Shown: positions 9,645 to 19,263, counted from the stretch's first letter. The stretch is DNA of 64,000 nt from Nitrosomonas supralitoralis (GCF_003011925.2 NZ_PXXU01000009.1:1-64000); one strand, 5' to 3'. Notes: a model not told the origin generated them from the letters alone. Translations and numbers: made by a program.

Positions 9645-10620
9645 AAAACTCAGAAGCCTGGGCATCATCGGGATGAACCAAAGAAACTTTGGTTTGATCT
9701 CTCGCTATAATCCGCGCCATTTATACCCGCTTGTTGACGACAAGCTCAAGACCAAACTGTTAGCACAGGAAGCTGGTGTTACCGTACCAAAACTACTCGG
9801 CACAGTTCAATATCAGCATGATGTCAAATTATTAAAGGAAATACTTCGCCCACACGATCAGTTTGTAATCAAACCCGTCAAAGGAAGTGGCGGCAAGGGC
9901 ATTCTGGTCATCACTAAGCATGATCATAACCTTTACTTCAAGCCCAGTGGTGATTCCATCCAGTTGGCGGATATTGAAAGACATGTATCAAATATTCTAA
10001 GCGGATTGCATAGTCTGGGCGGCAAACCCGATACAGTCATGATTGAATCATTAATACAATTGGATCCGATTTTTTCGAACTATAGTTACGAAGGCATTCC
10101 GGATATCCGTATTATCGTATTTCAAGGTTATCCTATCATGGCAATGTTACGGTTGACGACTCACGCTTCGGATGGCAAAGCCAACTTGCATCAAGGTGCA
10201 GTGGGCGTAGGAATCGATATTGCAACAGGTCGTGCGTTGCATGCGGTGCAGTACGGTAAAACTGTTTTGCATCATCCTGACACAAGAAAAACCTTCTCAG
10301 AATTAACTGTTCCACATTGGAATAAACTACTACAGCTTTCCGCTGCTTGTTATGAGATGACCGGCCTGGGCTATTTAGGTGCTGACCTGGTATTGGACAG
10401 AGATCAAGGTCCCATGATCATAGAACTTAACGCACGCCCCGGACTTGCCATTCAAGTTGCTAACTTCACCGGTTTAGCACCACGGGTTGCCGCAATCGAA
10501 GCACTTAAAACTATAGACACCGATCCACAATCGCGTGTTGCTTTCAGCAAGAATCAGTTCGCTATCGACACTAATACTCAATCATCTCGACAACTACGTA
10601 CACGCTGTGATGATTCGTGA
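9625..10620 (+). CDS. Alpha-L-glutamate ligase-like ATP-grasp protein (RimK-related)
   Basis: The 331-residue cytoplasmic ATP-grasp enzyme probably forms an amide or peptide bond, as RimK does when adding glutamate. Visible ATP-grasp elements are the nucleotide-lid segment FVIKPVKGSGGKGILVI (about 90-106), the basic/central strand with DIRIIVFQGYPIMAMLR, and the Mg-binding end MIIELNARPGLAIQVAN (about 263-279). It begins inside the end of the 7TM gene (20-nt overlap), so it is part of the same transcript and likely the same pathway. The acceptor and amino acid added are unknown. It faces the diguanylate cyclase gene convergently with 42 bp between. Confidence 0.85.
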   Translation: MLLASARKLRSLGIIGMNQRNFGLISRYNPRHLYPLVDDKLKTKLLAQEAGVTVPKLLGTVQYQHDVKLLKEILRPHDQFVIKPVKGSGGKGILVITKHDHNLYFKPSGDSIQLADIERHVSNILSGLHSLGGKPDTVMIESLIQLDPIFSNYSYEGIPDIRIIVFQGYPIMAMLRLTTHASDGKANLHQGAVGVGIDIATGRALHAVQYGKTVLHHPDTRKTFSELTVPHWNKLLQLSAACYEMTGLGYLGADLVLDRDQGPMIIELNARPGLAIQVANFTGLAPRVAAIEALKTIDTDPQSRVAFSKNQFAIDTNTQSSRQLRTRCDDS

Positions 10621-10662
10621 CTTGGAAACAATCTTGCAGAATCGCTTGTCGACTTGCATGTG

Positions 10663-12327
10663 TTAATCGTTATTATTGACAATTACTTTGTTCCGTCCTC
10701 TTTGCTTAGCTTGATAAAGTGCAGCATCAGCCGCTTCACTCAAACTTGCAGCATCGGGGAAATGCGCAAGATCTGCGATACCACAGCTAAAATTCACTGT
10801 GAATTCCTCATCGTGACTCAAATGCAATAATCGCGAGAAAACGTTACGTATCTCGTCAATAACCTTCGCTGACGAATCGGCATCAGTATCATTCATAATA
10901 ATTGCAAATTCTTCGCCTCCATATCGTCCTACAATGTCCGTTTCTCGCAAGCGTTGCTTGAGTAATCGCGCTAAGCTTTTGATAACGCGGTCTCCTGCCG
11001 CATGCCCGTAGGTATCATTGATTTTCTTGAAGAAATCAATATCCAACATGGCAAATGACAGTGAAGAATTCAATCGACTGGAGCGTATTACTTCACGTGC
11101 AAGCTCTTCTTTGATGGCTGTATGGTTAAGTAAACCGGTCAATCCATCATGAATCATCAAAGAACGTAAGAAACGTGCCCGCGTTACACGCGTTGTTACT
11201 GCCGAGATTAAATATGCTGGATCGATGGGCTTAACCAGAAAATCATCACCGCTCAAACTCATAGCCTCCGGTTGTGTATTGAAATCATTCTCGGAAGAAA
11301 GATAGACAATCGGGGTGCTCAGAAAACCGTCTATCTGTCGGATGACTTTTGCCAATTCAACCCCATTGCATCCCGGCAAATACAAATCCATCAGAATAAT
11401 ATCCGGATTAAAATCATTCAAATTCTCGAATAACTGCATTGGCTCGGATACCGTTTTTACATGCATTTCTGCTTGTTCTAATATGGCCGCATGATAAGCA
11501 AGCAGCGTTGGACTATCATCCACAATCAATATACGAAACGGATCCTGAATTTGCGATGCTGTGATCAAATCCAACTGATCAATCAACTCATTGGAGTTAA
11601 TAGGCTTTGTAAAATATGCGACACTACCGGCGCGTACTGCACCCAGTCGATATGACATATCGTCATGCGCAGAAATAAAAATCACTCGAACCGGCTGAGT
11701 CAGCCCTTTCTGAATTTGTTCCATGATTTGAATTCCACCCATTTCATCCTCAGGAAACTCAATATCCATCAGAATAATCGCATGCGGCCTTTGCTCCACA
11801 GCGATACGAAATTTATCGAGATGATTAAAAACTTCTACTTCATAACCATAGTAGCGTAACTGCAAGGCAAGCTCTTGCGCGGCTTCAAAATCGTCTTCAA
11901 CCACAAATATCAGGTTGGATGCAGGAATGTCTGGAAGAAACACATGCTCATCGGTAGCTTTTAAAATGCTGTCGGTTGTCAGAATCGATTCTTTCTCGAC
12001 AGAAATTCTTTTGAGCTCCTGTATCTGTTGAAGAATCCTGGTTGCTTGCAAAGCATCGGCTGAAGTATCTTTCTGCATCAGGCTCTTGAGAACCTGTTCC
12101 AGTGCACGTGCCTCTATACTGAGTTCGGGATAACCAAATGTCTTACCATTGCTGACTAAATTATGCACTGAACGATGCAGATCTTGCAGCACTTTAACAT
12201 CCCATTCAATTTGCAATTTATTCCAGAGAGCCTCAATTTCATCCATTCTGTCTGGAAGTTCATGTGCAAATAATGCTAATAACAAACGCATTCTTTCACG
12301 GAATTCTCTGTGTTCTGTCGTGTTCAT
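10663..12327 (-). CDS. Diguanylate cyclase, Hpt-REC-REC-GGDEF
   Basis: The 554-residue cytoplasmic signalling protein should make cyclic di-GMP. Domains in order are an N-terminal helical Hpt-like region (about 1-110, with SVHNLVSNGKTFGY), a first receiver (about 140-260, VVEDD and MDIEFP), a second receiver (about 265-385, VDDS, MDLYLP and KPI) and a GGDEF domain (about 395-550). The active-site signature is GGEEF at 470-474, a functional variant. The inhibitory RxxD site (RETD, 461-464) lies five residues before it, so product feedback is expected. The Hpt plus two receivers suggest that it belongs to a multistep phosphorelay. No histidine kinase is adjacent. It is preceded by a 545-bp spacer and transcribed alone. 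Confidence 0.9.
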   Translation of the reverse strand: MNTTEHREFRERMRLLLALFAHELPDRMDEIEALWNKLQIEWDVKVLQDLHRSVHNLVSNGKTFGYPELSIEARALEQVLKSLMQKDTSADALQATRILQQIQELKRISVEKESILTTDSILKATDEHVFLPDIPASNLIFVVEDDFEAAQELALQLRYYGYEVEVFNHLDKFRIAVEQRPHAIILMDIEFPEDEMGGIQIMEQIQKGLTQPVRVIFISAHDDMSYRLGAVRAGSVAYFTKPINSNELIDQLDLITASQIQDPFRILIVDDSPTLLAYHAAILEQAEMHVKTVSEPMQLFENLNDFNPDIILMDLYLPGCNGVELAKVIRQIDGFLSTPIVYLSSENDFNTQPEAMSLSGDDFLVKPIDPAYLISAVTTRVTRARFLRSLMIHDGLTGLLNHTAIKEELAREVIRSSRLNSSLSFAMLDIDFFKKINDTYGHAAGDRVIKSLARLLKQRLRETDIVGRYGGEEFAIIMNDTDADSSAKVIDEIRNVFSRLLHLSHDEEFTVNFSCGIADLAHFPDAASLSEAADAALYQAKQRGRNKVIVNNND

Positions 12328-12872
12328 AGTTTTGTCTACCTAATGAGATTAGAATTCAGCTATCACTTGTATTGAAAGGATTTTCCCGACTCTGTCGATT
12401 GTTGTCTAAGCATGTATGATTAAACTAAATTCATTTTTTGACCCAATCAGTATATTGTTAAAACTAAAATTTAATCTTTAAATCTAACATATAAAAATCA
12501 ATTACTAAATTGATTCATTTCAAACTTGAGTTCGACATCATATATAAGAATGCCAACTCAATAAAATAAAATTGCAGCCTTTGACGTTGGTTCAGAGCTG
12601 CTTATTATTTATTATCTGTTTAAAGATTCGTTCAGATGTAGTGCTCGAAGCATATAAGTCACTCAGGTTTATGTTTTTGCGAATGAATATTACCTTAGCA
12701 CATGGGATTATCTGATTTCACAACTGATCAGAATCAGCGCTCCAGCGCTTTTCAGTGCCTGACTTTTGTTATGCGAGCCCTTACTTCACATTAACTCTAA
12801 CACTTTTTGTCCAGTGATAGAATCGTCCATTCAGTTCCACATTATCTTCAAAACAATTGTTTTATTTAAAAG
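12328..12872. other. Gene-free AT-rich spacer
   Basis: This 545-bp stretch separates the diguanylate cyclase start from the end of the next minus-strand gene. It presumably carries the cyclase promoter. I see no credible reading frame, RNA gene or strong hairpin in it. Confidence 0.6.
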
Positions 12873-13601
12873 CTAATCAACAACTTCAATTTCTGAAACA
12901 ACCGATCTTGATCCGAATCCATAAAAATTAGTGAAATAAGCAAGCCGATCGCTATAGTGTACTTTCACGAGTACAGCGCTTTTTAAAACTGTGACTGCAA
13001 AATCATACAAATCATGGTCATCTATGAAGAAATGGCGAAATTTGCTCCCACCTGTACCGACCTGTATTGTCATAAAATAACTTCTATTTGTACTCTTGTT
13101 TTTAATCAAATTCGTTATTCTTCCGAATTCAACCCCTTGGGAAATTTCCCTATCCATAGTATAAATGCTGCCAATCAGATGTTTTTGTTCCAATGGTTGA
13201 TTTTGAATCACTGGATAAACATTCACCAATTCATTCACAGCTGAGCAAGAAAGCAAGGAATTTTTTTTAGGTGTTTTAAATTCTAATACGATGTCATTTC
13301 CGATAAGATTCTCAAGCTCTTCGTAGCGATCTTTTTCAAAACAAAACTCCCATGGATTGGAAACAAGGTTAGGTGGTTGATTTCCAAGACTGATAAAGGT
13401 CATACTCTCATGTCCAAGTGATACTTCCCCAACATAAGCCCTGGTTACATTCGTGTCACGGCTTACCTTACTTAATTGACCCGAGGCGTAACCCTCCGTA
13501 CTTAGCAGTAGAGGTCCGGCAGCAACCCATTGAGGGATATAAGTCAGCAAAAATAATAAAAACATCACATTGATGCCGAAATACCTAAGTGACTTAGTCA
13601 T
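12873..13601 (-). CDS. Secreted protein of unknown function
   Basis: I chose the ATG at 13601 (242 residues) because it is preceded by an AAGG ribosome-binding site and starts directly with a signal peptide (hydrophobic residues about 9-27, ending VAAGP). An upstream in-frame ATG at 13646 would add 15 charged residues. The mature protein is about 215 residues, with two cysteines (one in EFCFEKD, one in LLSCSAV) that could pair in the periplasm. No domain is recognised. It stands alone, with spacers of more than 400 bp on both sides. Confidence 0.6.
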   Translation of the reverse strand: MTKSLRYFGINVMFLLFLLTYIPQWVAAGPLLLSTEGYASGQLSKVSRDTNVTRAYVGEVSLGHESMTFISLGNQPPNLVSNPWEFCFEKDRYEELENLIGNDIVLEFKTPKKNSLLSCSAVNELVNVYPVIQNQPLEQKHLIGSIYTMDREISQGVEFGRITNLIKNKSTNRSYFMTIQVGTGGSKFRHFFIDDHDLYDFAVTVLKSAVLVKVHYSDRLAYFTNFYGFGSRSVVSEIEVVD

Positions 13602-14070
13602 AACTCTTACGCCTTTATTTTTGTAATGAGTGTATCCAATGCACAAATCCTATATACCTTTAAAAGAGTTTCCAATATGCTTCTCGATTTAGTCAATTGA
13701 TACAGGTCTATTCCTGCTGATGCTAATTTACACGGTTACAGGCAAACAATAACTGAATGAAAAACATGCAATGTGATTATTGTCCGGGTGATCACATCTT
13801 TTAGCCAGATCCGGCATGTGAGTATATATAAAAAACAGTATGCATAACTTCAATTCATCATGGAAAATCTGACGACGTTGAGAATCCTGAGTTTGAACGA
13901 TGCTGCGCTAGCACAAAGATTTAATGGGCGCGGAACAGTTTTAGCTATCTGAGAGTGAGCAATTACTGTTACGTTGCGCGTTCTAAAAATCAGAATAGAG
14001 CAAAAATCCGACAATAAAGATTAAAATGCTTTTTGAGATTCACCCTCAAAAATATATCTCGGAGAATATT
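13602..14070. other. Intergenic spacer
   Basis: Divergent promoters for the secreted protein on the left and the VIT-family transporter on the right must lie here. I see no gene, RNA or clear operator. Confidence 0.5.
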
Positions 14071-14760
14071 ATGAGTCGCCATAAGATACATCGATCACAT
14101 CGCATCGGATGGTTACGTGCTTCTGTGCTCGGCGCCAATGATGGCATCGTTTCAACAGCAAGTCTTATTATTGGGGTGGCATCGGCTCAAATACTGCATG
14201 CGGATATCCTTATTGCTGGTTCCGCTGGTTTGGTTGCAGGCGCCATGTCCATGGCTGCCGGCGAGTACGTATCGGTAAGCTCTCAATCCGACACAGAAAA
14301 AGCAGATCTTGAAATCGAAAAGGATTCATTAAAAAATGACTTTGAATTTGAACTAAAAGAGCTTGCCAATATTTATGAAAAAAGAGGATTGGACTCAAAT
14401 CTGGCCCAGCAAGTAGCACAGCAGCTAATGGCATATGATGCACTGGGAGCGCATGCAAGAGATGAGTTAGGCTTAGCTGCGAACGCCAAAGCTCGCCCCA
14501 TTCAGGCCGCTTTATTCTCGGCGGTGACATTCACCATTGGCGCTGGCTTACCATTATTGGTTGCATGGAATATTCCGGGTACTCAGCTTATACCGGCAGT
14601 TGCGGTATCTTCACTCTTATTTCTGGCAACCTTGGGCGGTCTTGCTGCACGTGCTGGTGGCGCGTCAATAGTTATTGGCGCGCTCAGAGTTACATTTTGG
14701 GGTGCACTTGCAATGGGCCTGACTGCGACAGTCGGTAGATTATTTGGTGTGGCTGTATGA
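14071..14760 (+). CDS. VIT1/CCC1 family transporter
   Basis: This membrane protein of the VIT1/CCC1 family exports Fe2+ or Mn2+ from the cytoplasm (vacuolar iron transport in eukaryotes). I start it at 14071 because a GGAG ribosome-binding site stands just upstream and homologues begin with the same HRSHRIGWLRA-type block; the longer frame from 14026 would add 15 residues. The N-terminal LGANDGIVSTASLIIGVA motif and AGAMSMAAGEYVSVSSQ are hallmark VIT sequences, followed by the cytoplasmic metal-binding helical region rich in Glu (about 80-140) and three C-terminal TM helices. At 229 residues it has the expected length. It is transcribed alone. The metal is not decidable from sequence. Confidence 0.92.
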   Translation: MSRHKIHRSHRIGWLRASVLGANDGIVSTASLIIGVASAQILHADILIAGSAGLVAGAMSMAAGEYVSVSSQSDTEKADLEIEKDSLKNDFEFELKELANIYEKRGLDSNLAQQVAQQLMAYDALGAHARDELGLAANAKARPIQAALFSAVTFTIGAGLPLLVAWNIPGTQLIPAVAVSSLLFLATLGGLAARAGGASIVIGALRVTFWGALAMGLTATVGRLFGVAV

Positions 14761-14889
14761 TCACTCGGAACCAGCCCTTATTTAACAGACCTACATGGAA
14801 TCTCTTATCAAAGCAAGGTCTTGGAATATTGCTTAAGGGATAAACTGCAGCTCTAAATACGGCCTGTTAACCATCTTCAAACCGGACTA

Positions 14890-15252
14890 TCAATGCACAC
14901 TTTGTGGCTGGAGATGATTCCCGACGATTTCGGCGGAGATGATCTGCAATGCCTGCTCTGGCATCAACTTTGAGTCATCTACCAGCCAGCTCTTTCTGTT
15001 TAAAGGGTGTTCGGAATGCATAAGCTTGCTCATAAAGTCCAACAGAAAACCGCTGACTATCCGCTGTGCGGATTGGCTGGTATCGCCAAAGCTGTTTGCG
15101 CCATGAATCGCCATCTGCTGCAAAAACAAAATGGCCTCATCTTGCGCATGAAAATCATCTTTGGTCATCACTCCGGGAGAATTTAGCCATGGCTTTTCTT
15201 TGAGAAGCTCAAGAATCAATTCAGCAGCGTAATTCGAGTTAACATTTTTCAT
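14890..15252 (-). CDS. Hypothetical protein, mostly helical
   Basis: A 120-residue soluble protein without signal peptide or membrane segment. It is predicted to be alpha-helical and has no cysteine. I do not recognise a family. It lies alone between the VIT transporter and the DUF3617 gene. Its coding status rests on an uninterrupted frame with natural amino-acid composition. Confidence 0.5.
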   Translation of the reverse strand: MKNVNSNYAAELILELLKEKPWLNSPGVMTKDDFHAQDEAILFLQQMAIHGANSFGDTSQSAQRIVSGFLLDFMSKLMHSEHPLNRKSWLVDDSKLMPEQALQIISAEIVGNHLQPQSVH

Positions 15253-15417
15253 ACATATTCGTCAGTTAAACAGACTCAATAGCGAATTCGTGGAAGAGTG
15301 AAGGCATATTTAGACAATGTTGAAACACATAGCAAGGCTATGCAACAAATAATCGGAAAAAATGAACTGCTTTAATTCCCATTGGCGCAATGTTCTGATC
15401 TTGAACCCGACAGATTT

Positions 15418-15831
15418 CTAGCAATCACCAATTCGCCTACCCGTGTAAGTATGATCTATTTCCATTGGATCTGATTGAGGCATTCTCATTTTAATGATGG
15501 CGGAACCTGTGTATTTATCTGCACTAAAAACAATTCTTCCTGCGCCTGCCATCATCAGATCACTGTCACATTTCATTTGCCAAGTCGCAGTATTTTTGGT
15601 GATTGTATAGTTATAAAATTGACATGACTCATGAACAGCAATAGGAGGTTTATCCTTATGCTTATCATTCACGCAAACTATGTCCTTATGCGCTGGCACT
15701 TGAGCTTGAACACCCGGAATCATTGTTTGCGTTGTCACTTCCCACCGACCGTTCCGAATTTTTTCGGCATGTGTACTGAAAGCGAGAAAAAACATAACAT
15801 TCAACACCATGAATCTAATAAAATGATTCAA
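15418..15831 (-). CDS. DUF3617 family secreted protein
   Basis: A 137-residue periplasmic protein of the DUF3617 family, whose function is unknown. It has a signal peptide (about 5-22, ending THA). The family signature follows: GRWEVTTQTMIPG at the start, two cysteines that bracket the core (VCVNDK and SCQFYNYTI), MKCDSD, a GxxxFSADKYTGSAIIKM strand pair, and a terminal GRRIGDC. The cysteines probably form disulfides. It is a single-gene unit. Confidence 0.8.
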   Translation of the reverse strand: MNHFIRFMVLNVMFFLAFSTHAEKIRNGRWEVTTQTMIPGVQAQVPAHKDIVCVNDKHKDKPPIAVHESCQFYNYTITKNTATWQMKCDSDLMMAGAGRIVFSADKYTGSAIIKMRMPQSDPMEIDHTYTGRRIGDC

Positions 15832-15948
15832 CTCATCCCCCCTTACAAATAATCGAGAATAAGAAGTTCGACAAATTTAAATCGCTGCCTGCTATAGAAT
15901 GAGAATAAACGCACCATCAGAGGCACTAGTTGTGACTGGCAACAGAAT

Positions 15949-16461
15949 CTAAAAGCTACCCATAAAATCGCCTTTGCCAACTTCCAATCCATTGTGTCGC
16001 AAAATTGCATAGGCAGTAGTCACATGAAAGAAAAAATGCGGCAAACCATAATTGATCAAGTAGTTGTAGCCAATCAATTTTTTCTCTTTCGGCGTACCCG
16101 GGCGCAACACAATTTCACGCGTTTCGCTACTTTCGAATTGCGCTGGCGTCAAGCTTTCGATAAACGTCAGTGTCTTGCTGATACGCACCTGTAAGTCGGC
16201 GAAGGTTTGCTCATTGTCCTCATAAGCCGGCACTTCAACTCCAGCCAACCGTGCTGATACGCTCTTGGCAAAATCGGCGGCGACTTGCACCTGACGGAGC
16301 AAGGGAAACATATCAGGATACAGCCGAGCATTCAGCAACACTGTCGGTTCAATTTTTTTCTCGGCTGCGTAGGTTTCGGCTTTGCCCAAAATAACGCTTA
16401 AACTGTTCAGAAGCTGTTTAAAAACAGGTATGGATGTTTTATACATATATGAAGTGGTCAT
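15949..16461 (-). CDS. DUF1993 family protein
   Basis: A four-helix-bundle cytoplasmic protein of the DUF1993 family (DinB-like fold, function unknown). I use the ATG at 16461 (170 residues), preceded by GGAAA; an ATG at 16482 is the longer alternative. Family features are MYKTSIPVFKQLLNSLSVIL near the N-terminus, LYPDMFPLLRQVQVAADFAK around 50-70, and YNYLINYGLPHFFFHVTTAYAILR near the C-terminus. It is transcribed alone. Other members are annotated only as DUF1993. Confidence 0.85.
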   Translation of the reverse strand: MTTSYMYKTSIPVFKQLLNSLSVILGKAETYAAEKKIEPTVLLNARLYPDMFPLLRQVQVAADFAKSVSARLAGVEVPAYEDNEQTFADLQVRISKTLTFIESLTPAQFESSETREIVLRPGTPKEKKLIGYNYLINYGLPHFFFHVTTAYAILRHNGLEVGKGDFMGSF

Positions 16462-16617
16462 AAAATTTTTCCGGTAAATCAATTAAATTATTATTGAATA
16501 TTGAAACCAAGTATCTCATGAATAAGCATGTCTTAGGATGGCAGCCCTTGAAATATCTCACTAAAGCCGTCTGCCCAGGCTATTGATTCTATATTACAGG
16601 AAATTTACGCCATCTTT

Positions 16618-17475
16618 TTAATTCTCAGGCCTGTTCATAGGCGACCAAGGATAATCCTTTAAATGGCTCTGTAATTCCTCATCACGATAGCGATTAACTC
16701 GTAACAACACCTGAATGGTTACCATGACAATCGGTAGTGTGAATATCAATATGCCGGTCAGCGCAATCAGATACTCGCCTATCCACAGTGTAACCATCCA
16801 ATTGAAAATCAACACCGACAAATAGAGGGCCGGTCCCAGTAAAGAACGGAAAGGCATGGCAAATATCCCATACGGCGCTTCTTCCTCGCGCCTGCGATCA
16901 ATCCGTTGAAAAGCCGCCACCAACAAGAAACTGGTCAGCAGCCACCCGACGTAGTTTGAAATCGGCACACCAAAATGCAACCCCGCTTCATAGTATCCGT
17001 ATATTTGGCCGAGAAACCAGCGATTGCCTTGCAATGCCACCGGATCAATGATGATATCCAAGAATGTTTGTAGAAAAGCAGCCAGCACCAATACAGCCCA
17101 CGATTGCCTGATAGCGCGAGTTTCCAACGTAATCAGATCCGTGTCTTTTGTTGCCAGAGGCGACAGAATAAGCAGCGCCATCGTATAGCTGCAATAAGTC
17201 AGAAAAACATACGAAAGCGAATCAAAAAAAGGCACTCCCCAAACCCACAGTTCCTGATGACTGGTATCGTCGATATAATAATACCAACCGTAGGGAAACC
17301 CGGTGGTAATGGAAAGCTTCTCCGATGCAAAGGCAATCAGGTAACCCACGACTGTAAATATCAGAGTCTTGCGCCAACCCACATGCGGTACACAAGCCAG
17401 CAGAAATGCCGCAAAAAAGGTAAATACATAAGGGCGCATGACTATGGTGTCAATAGCGATATCAAGCATAAGCAA
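16618..17475 (-). CDS. CruF-like carotenoid biosynthesis membrane protein (DUF422)
   Basis: A 285-residue integral membrane protein with about seven hydrophobic segments, matching the DUF422/CruF family annotated as carotenoid biosynthesis proteins (CruF is a carotenoid 1',2'-hydratase). Typical blocks are ASEKLSITTGFPYGWYYY (about 50-67), VPFFDSLSYVFLTY and IDPVALQGNRWFLGQIYGYYE. No crt genes lie nearby, so a role in carotenoids is only the family label and may not apply here. It has no partner in the window and its upstream side is the long gene-poor stretch. Confidence 0.7.
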   Translation of the reverse strand: MLMLDIAIDTIVMRPYVFTFFAAFLLACVPHVGWRKTLIFTVVGYLIAFASEKLSITTGFPYGWYYYIDDTSHQELWVWGVPFFDSLSYVFLTYCSYTMALLILSPLATKDTDLITLETRAIRQSWAVLVLAAFLQTFLDIIIDPVALQGNRWFLGQIYGYYEAGLHFGVPISNYVGWLLTSFLLVAAFQRIDRRREEEAPYGIFAMPFRSLLGPALYLSVLIFNWMVTLWIGEYLIALTGILIFTLPIVMVTIQVLLRVNRYRDEELQSHLKDYPWSPMNRPEN

Positions 17476-18746
17476 CTCCTAGGTTGATGAACTGGTGTGA
17501 GTCCCGCAACCGGGGATGAATCGTCAAGCCTCACGAATTTTGCAACAGTAAGATGTCGGAATTCTTATCATATAATTCCAACTTCTTGGTTAAACCGATC
17601 CGCAAAGCGATTGCAGCTTGAACGAAGATTGGATGCTCTGGCTATCGAATATCCATATCCAGCAGGGTGGCATTTGATGAACAAGAAACAAGGCAAGACT
17701 TGTGACACTATGTGTTCTTCACCATTTTTTTCAAACAGTACCGCTGCGGTAGCGTAATGCAATCCAATTTCGTCTGCAATCACTTTCATTGCTCAACTTC
17801 AACATGCCCGATGAGTAACTCACTGTTTAAGATTATAGAAGTACGGATTCTATTCGCTCCATTAAAAAACCTGAATCATGACGTCGCCGAGTGGAATTGA
17901 TAGCGCCGTTAAAATCGATGATTCAACTACTGGAACTGGGAAGCCGTAATCATCATTGTCACCCGTTGAGGAGAAAAATCTGACACCTCAGTTGCTAGTG
18001 CGTCAGCAGAACCCTGAAATTGTCAATCAAGAACTAAGTATTACGATGTTGCGCGGTGATACCCAGAATTTCCTTAACAGGTCTACATGGTTTACTGCGA
18101 TTATTAAGACTGCATCCTGAAGTATCAGAGAATACGTGGGCTGCAAGCTATATGTTAGCAGGCGTACAGAAAAAAACTCCAAATACTCTAAAATGTTTTG
18201 CAGTGCTCATACATCTCTTTTTTATGAGTCGACCGCACCAGCCAGGGCGTCTCATTCCGCCTAGCCGGATGGCTGGATCTGAATCCCCAGTGCGTGACTC
18301 CCTAAGCCCTCTCTCTGCGCACTGGGGTTTCATTCCCATCTCCAATCAACGGATGCAGATGAGGGATAAAATATAATTTTCCACTATCTACTCATAAAAA
18401 ATAGGCTCAAGCCTTTGCAATAGGCCATAAATTATTCCATTTTTTTTATTGGCGCGATTATTTTTAACGTAATACAATCGAAATTCTTTTCAATTACTAT
18501 CAGTGCATCATTTCAACACGCTGAGAAATAAATCATCGTTTATTTTTACTGAAGACCAAACTTCAATTTTCTACTTCAGTTGATTGATTCGCATCCGCGA
18601 CGGTATAACGCATTGCACCAAAAAACTAAGTGATAGATACTACAGAAGCCATCAATTAAAACAGATACCACTCTATCAATGAAACAATGCCAATAGTTCG
18701 GTCTATTAAGCTGCTAGACTAAAAACCAAAACACGAGAGGGAGTTT
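17476..18746. other. 1.27-kb gene-poor stretch with decayed coding fragments
   Basis: No intact gene is credible here. Two fragments look like former coding DNA. On the minus strand about 17730-17789 reads IADEIGLHYAT, resembling the helix-turn-helix of some transposase-linked domains before losing similarity. On the plus strand about 17958-18210 reads EEKNLTPQLLVRQQNPEIV and, in another frame, HPEVSENTWAASYMLAG, as if one gene had been frameshifted. The source family is not recognised. From 18380 to 18746 the DNA is very AT-rich and featureless, ending in a GAGAGGGAG ribosome-binding site for the lysozyme gene. Confidence 0.4.
18238..18327. repeat. GC-rich double-hairpin element
   Basis: Two inverted repeats stand side by side in otherwise AT-rich DNA: CCAGCC (18238-18243) with GGCTGG (18271-18276), and CCCCAGTGCG (18285-18294) with CGCACTGGGG (18318-18327), a perfect 10-bp stem with a 23-nt loop. 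Composition differs sharply from the flanks. It could be a REP-like or other mobile-element palindrome or a structured RNA; it has no terminator T-run. Confidence 0.5.
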
Positions 18747-19259
18747 ATGCTGAACAATCAAATGAGTGACAAGGGAATAGAGCTGCTCTTGTCTATCGAG
18801 TCGTTCAGGGGAACGCCCTATGACGACCAGAACGGTGATGCGATTTCTAATTGGGTTAAAGGCGCAACCATCGGTTATGGCCATTTAATCAATCAGGACG
18901 AGTGGAATCGATGCGGTGACAATTATAAAAATGGCATTACCAAGGAACAAGCAAAGGCATTGTTTTTGCAAGATCTGGCACCTTTCGTATCTGGTGTAAA
19001 TACCAAAGTAACAGCAACTATTTCGCAAAATCAATTTGACGCGCTCGTAATACTGGCTTTCAATATTGGCTTAGCTAATTTTGCAAACTCTTCGGTTCTA
19101 AAACTTGTAAACGATCTATCAACACAAACAAATTATCCAAATCTGGAAGCCGCATGGAAAGCATGGAACAAGTCACAAGGTAAGGTGATGCAGGGATTAG
19201 TAAATCGGCGCAATGCAGAATGGAATATATATTCCAAAAATGTTTACGCGCATTGGTGA
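18747..19259 (+). CDS. GH24 lysozyme, probable secreted antibacterial effector
   Basis: The 170-residue muramidase belongs to the T4/P21-type glycoside hydrolase family 24 and would cleave peptidoglycan. The catalytic Glu18 (LLSIESFRG), Asp27 (PYDDQNG) and Thr41 (GATIGYGHL) are in place; the insert between Asp27 and Thr41 is the kind seen in lysozymes associated with type VI secretion and in some phage endolysins. FDALVILAFNIG and LVNRRNAEWNIY complete the family pattern. There is no signal peptide, and no holin, spanin or phage structural gene is nearby. A DUF1311/LprI protein begins 4 bp after its stop, which argues for an effector-immunity pair rather than phage lysis. No VgrG, PAAR or Hcp gene is in the window. 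Confidence 0.9.
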   Translation: MLNNQMSDKGIELLLSIESFRGTPYDDQNGDAISNWVKGATIGYGHLINQDEWNRCGDNYKNGITKEQAKALFLQDLAPFVSGVNTKVTATISQNQFDALVILAFNIGLANFANSSVLKLVNDLSTQTNYPNLEAAWKAWNKSQGKVMQGLVNRRNAEWNIYSKNVYAHW

Positions 19260-19263
19260 CAGT

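Noticed and set aside
18056-18376. 106-codon plus-strand frame and its antisense 65-codon frame over the GC-rich hairpin block
   Set aside because: Both strands are open because of local composition; no ribosome-binding site and no recognisable domain, so treated as decayed DNA.
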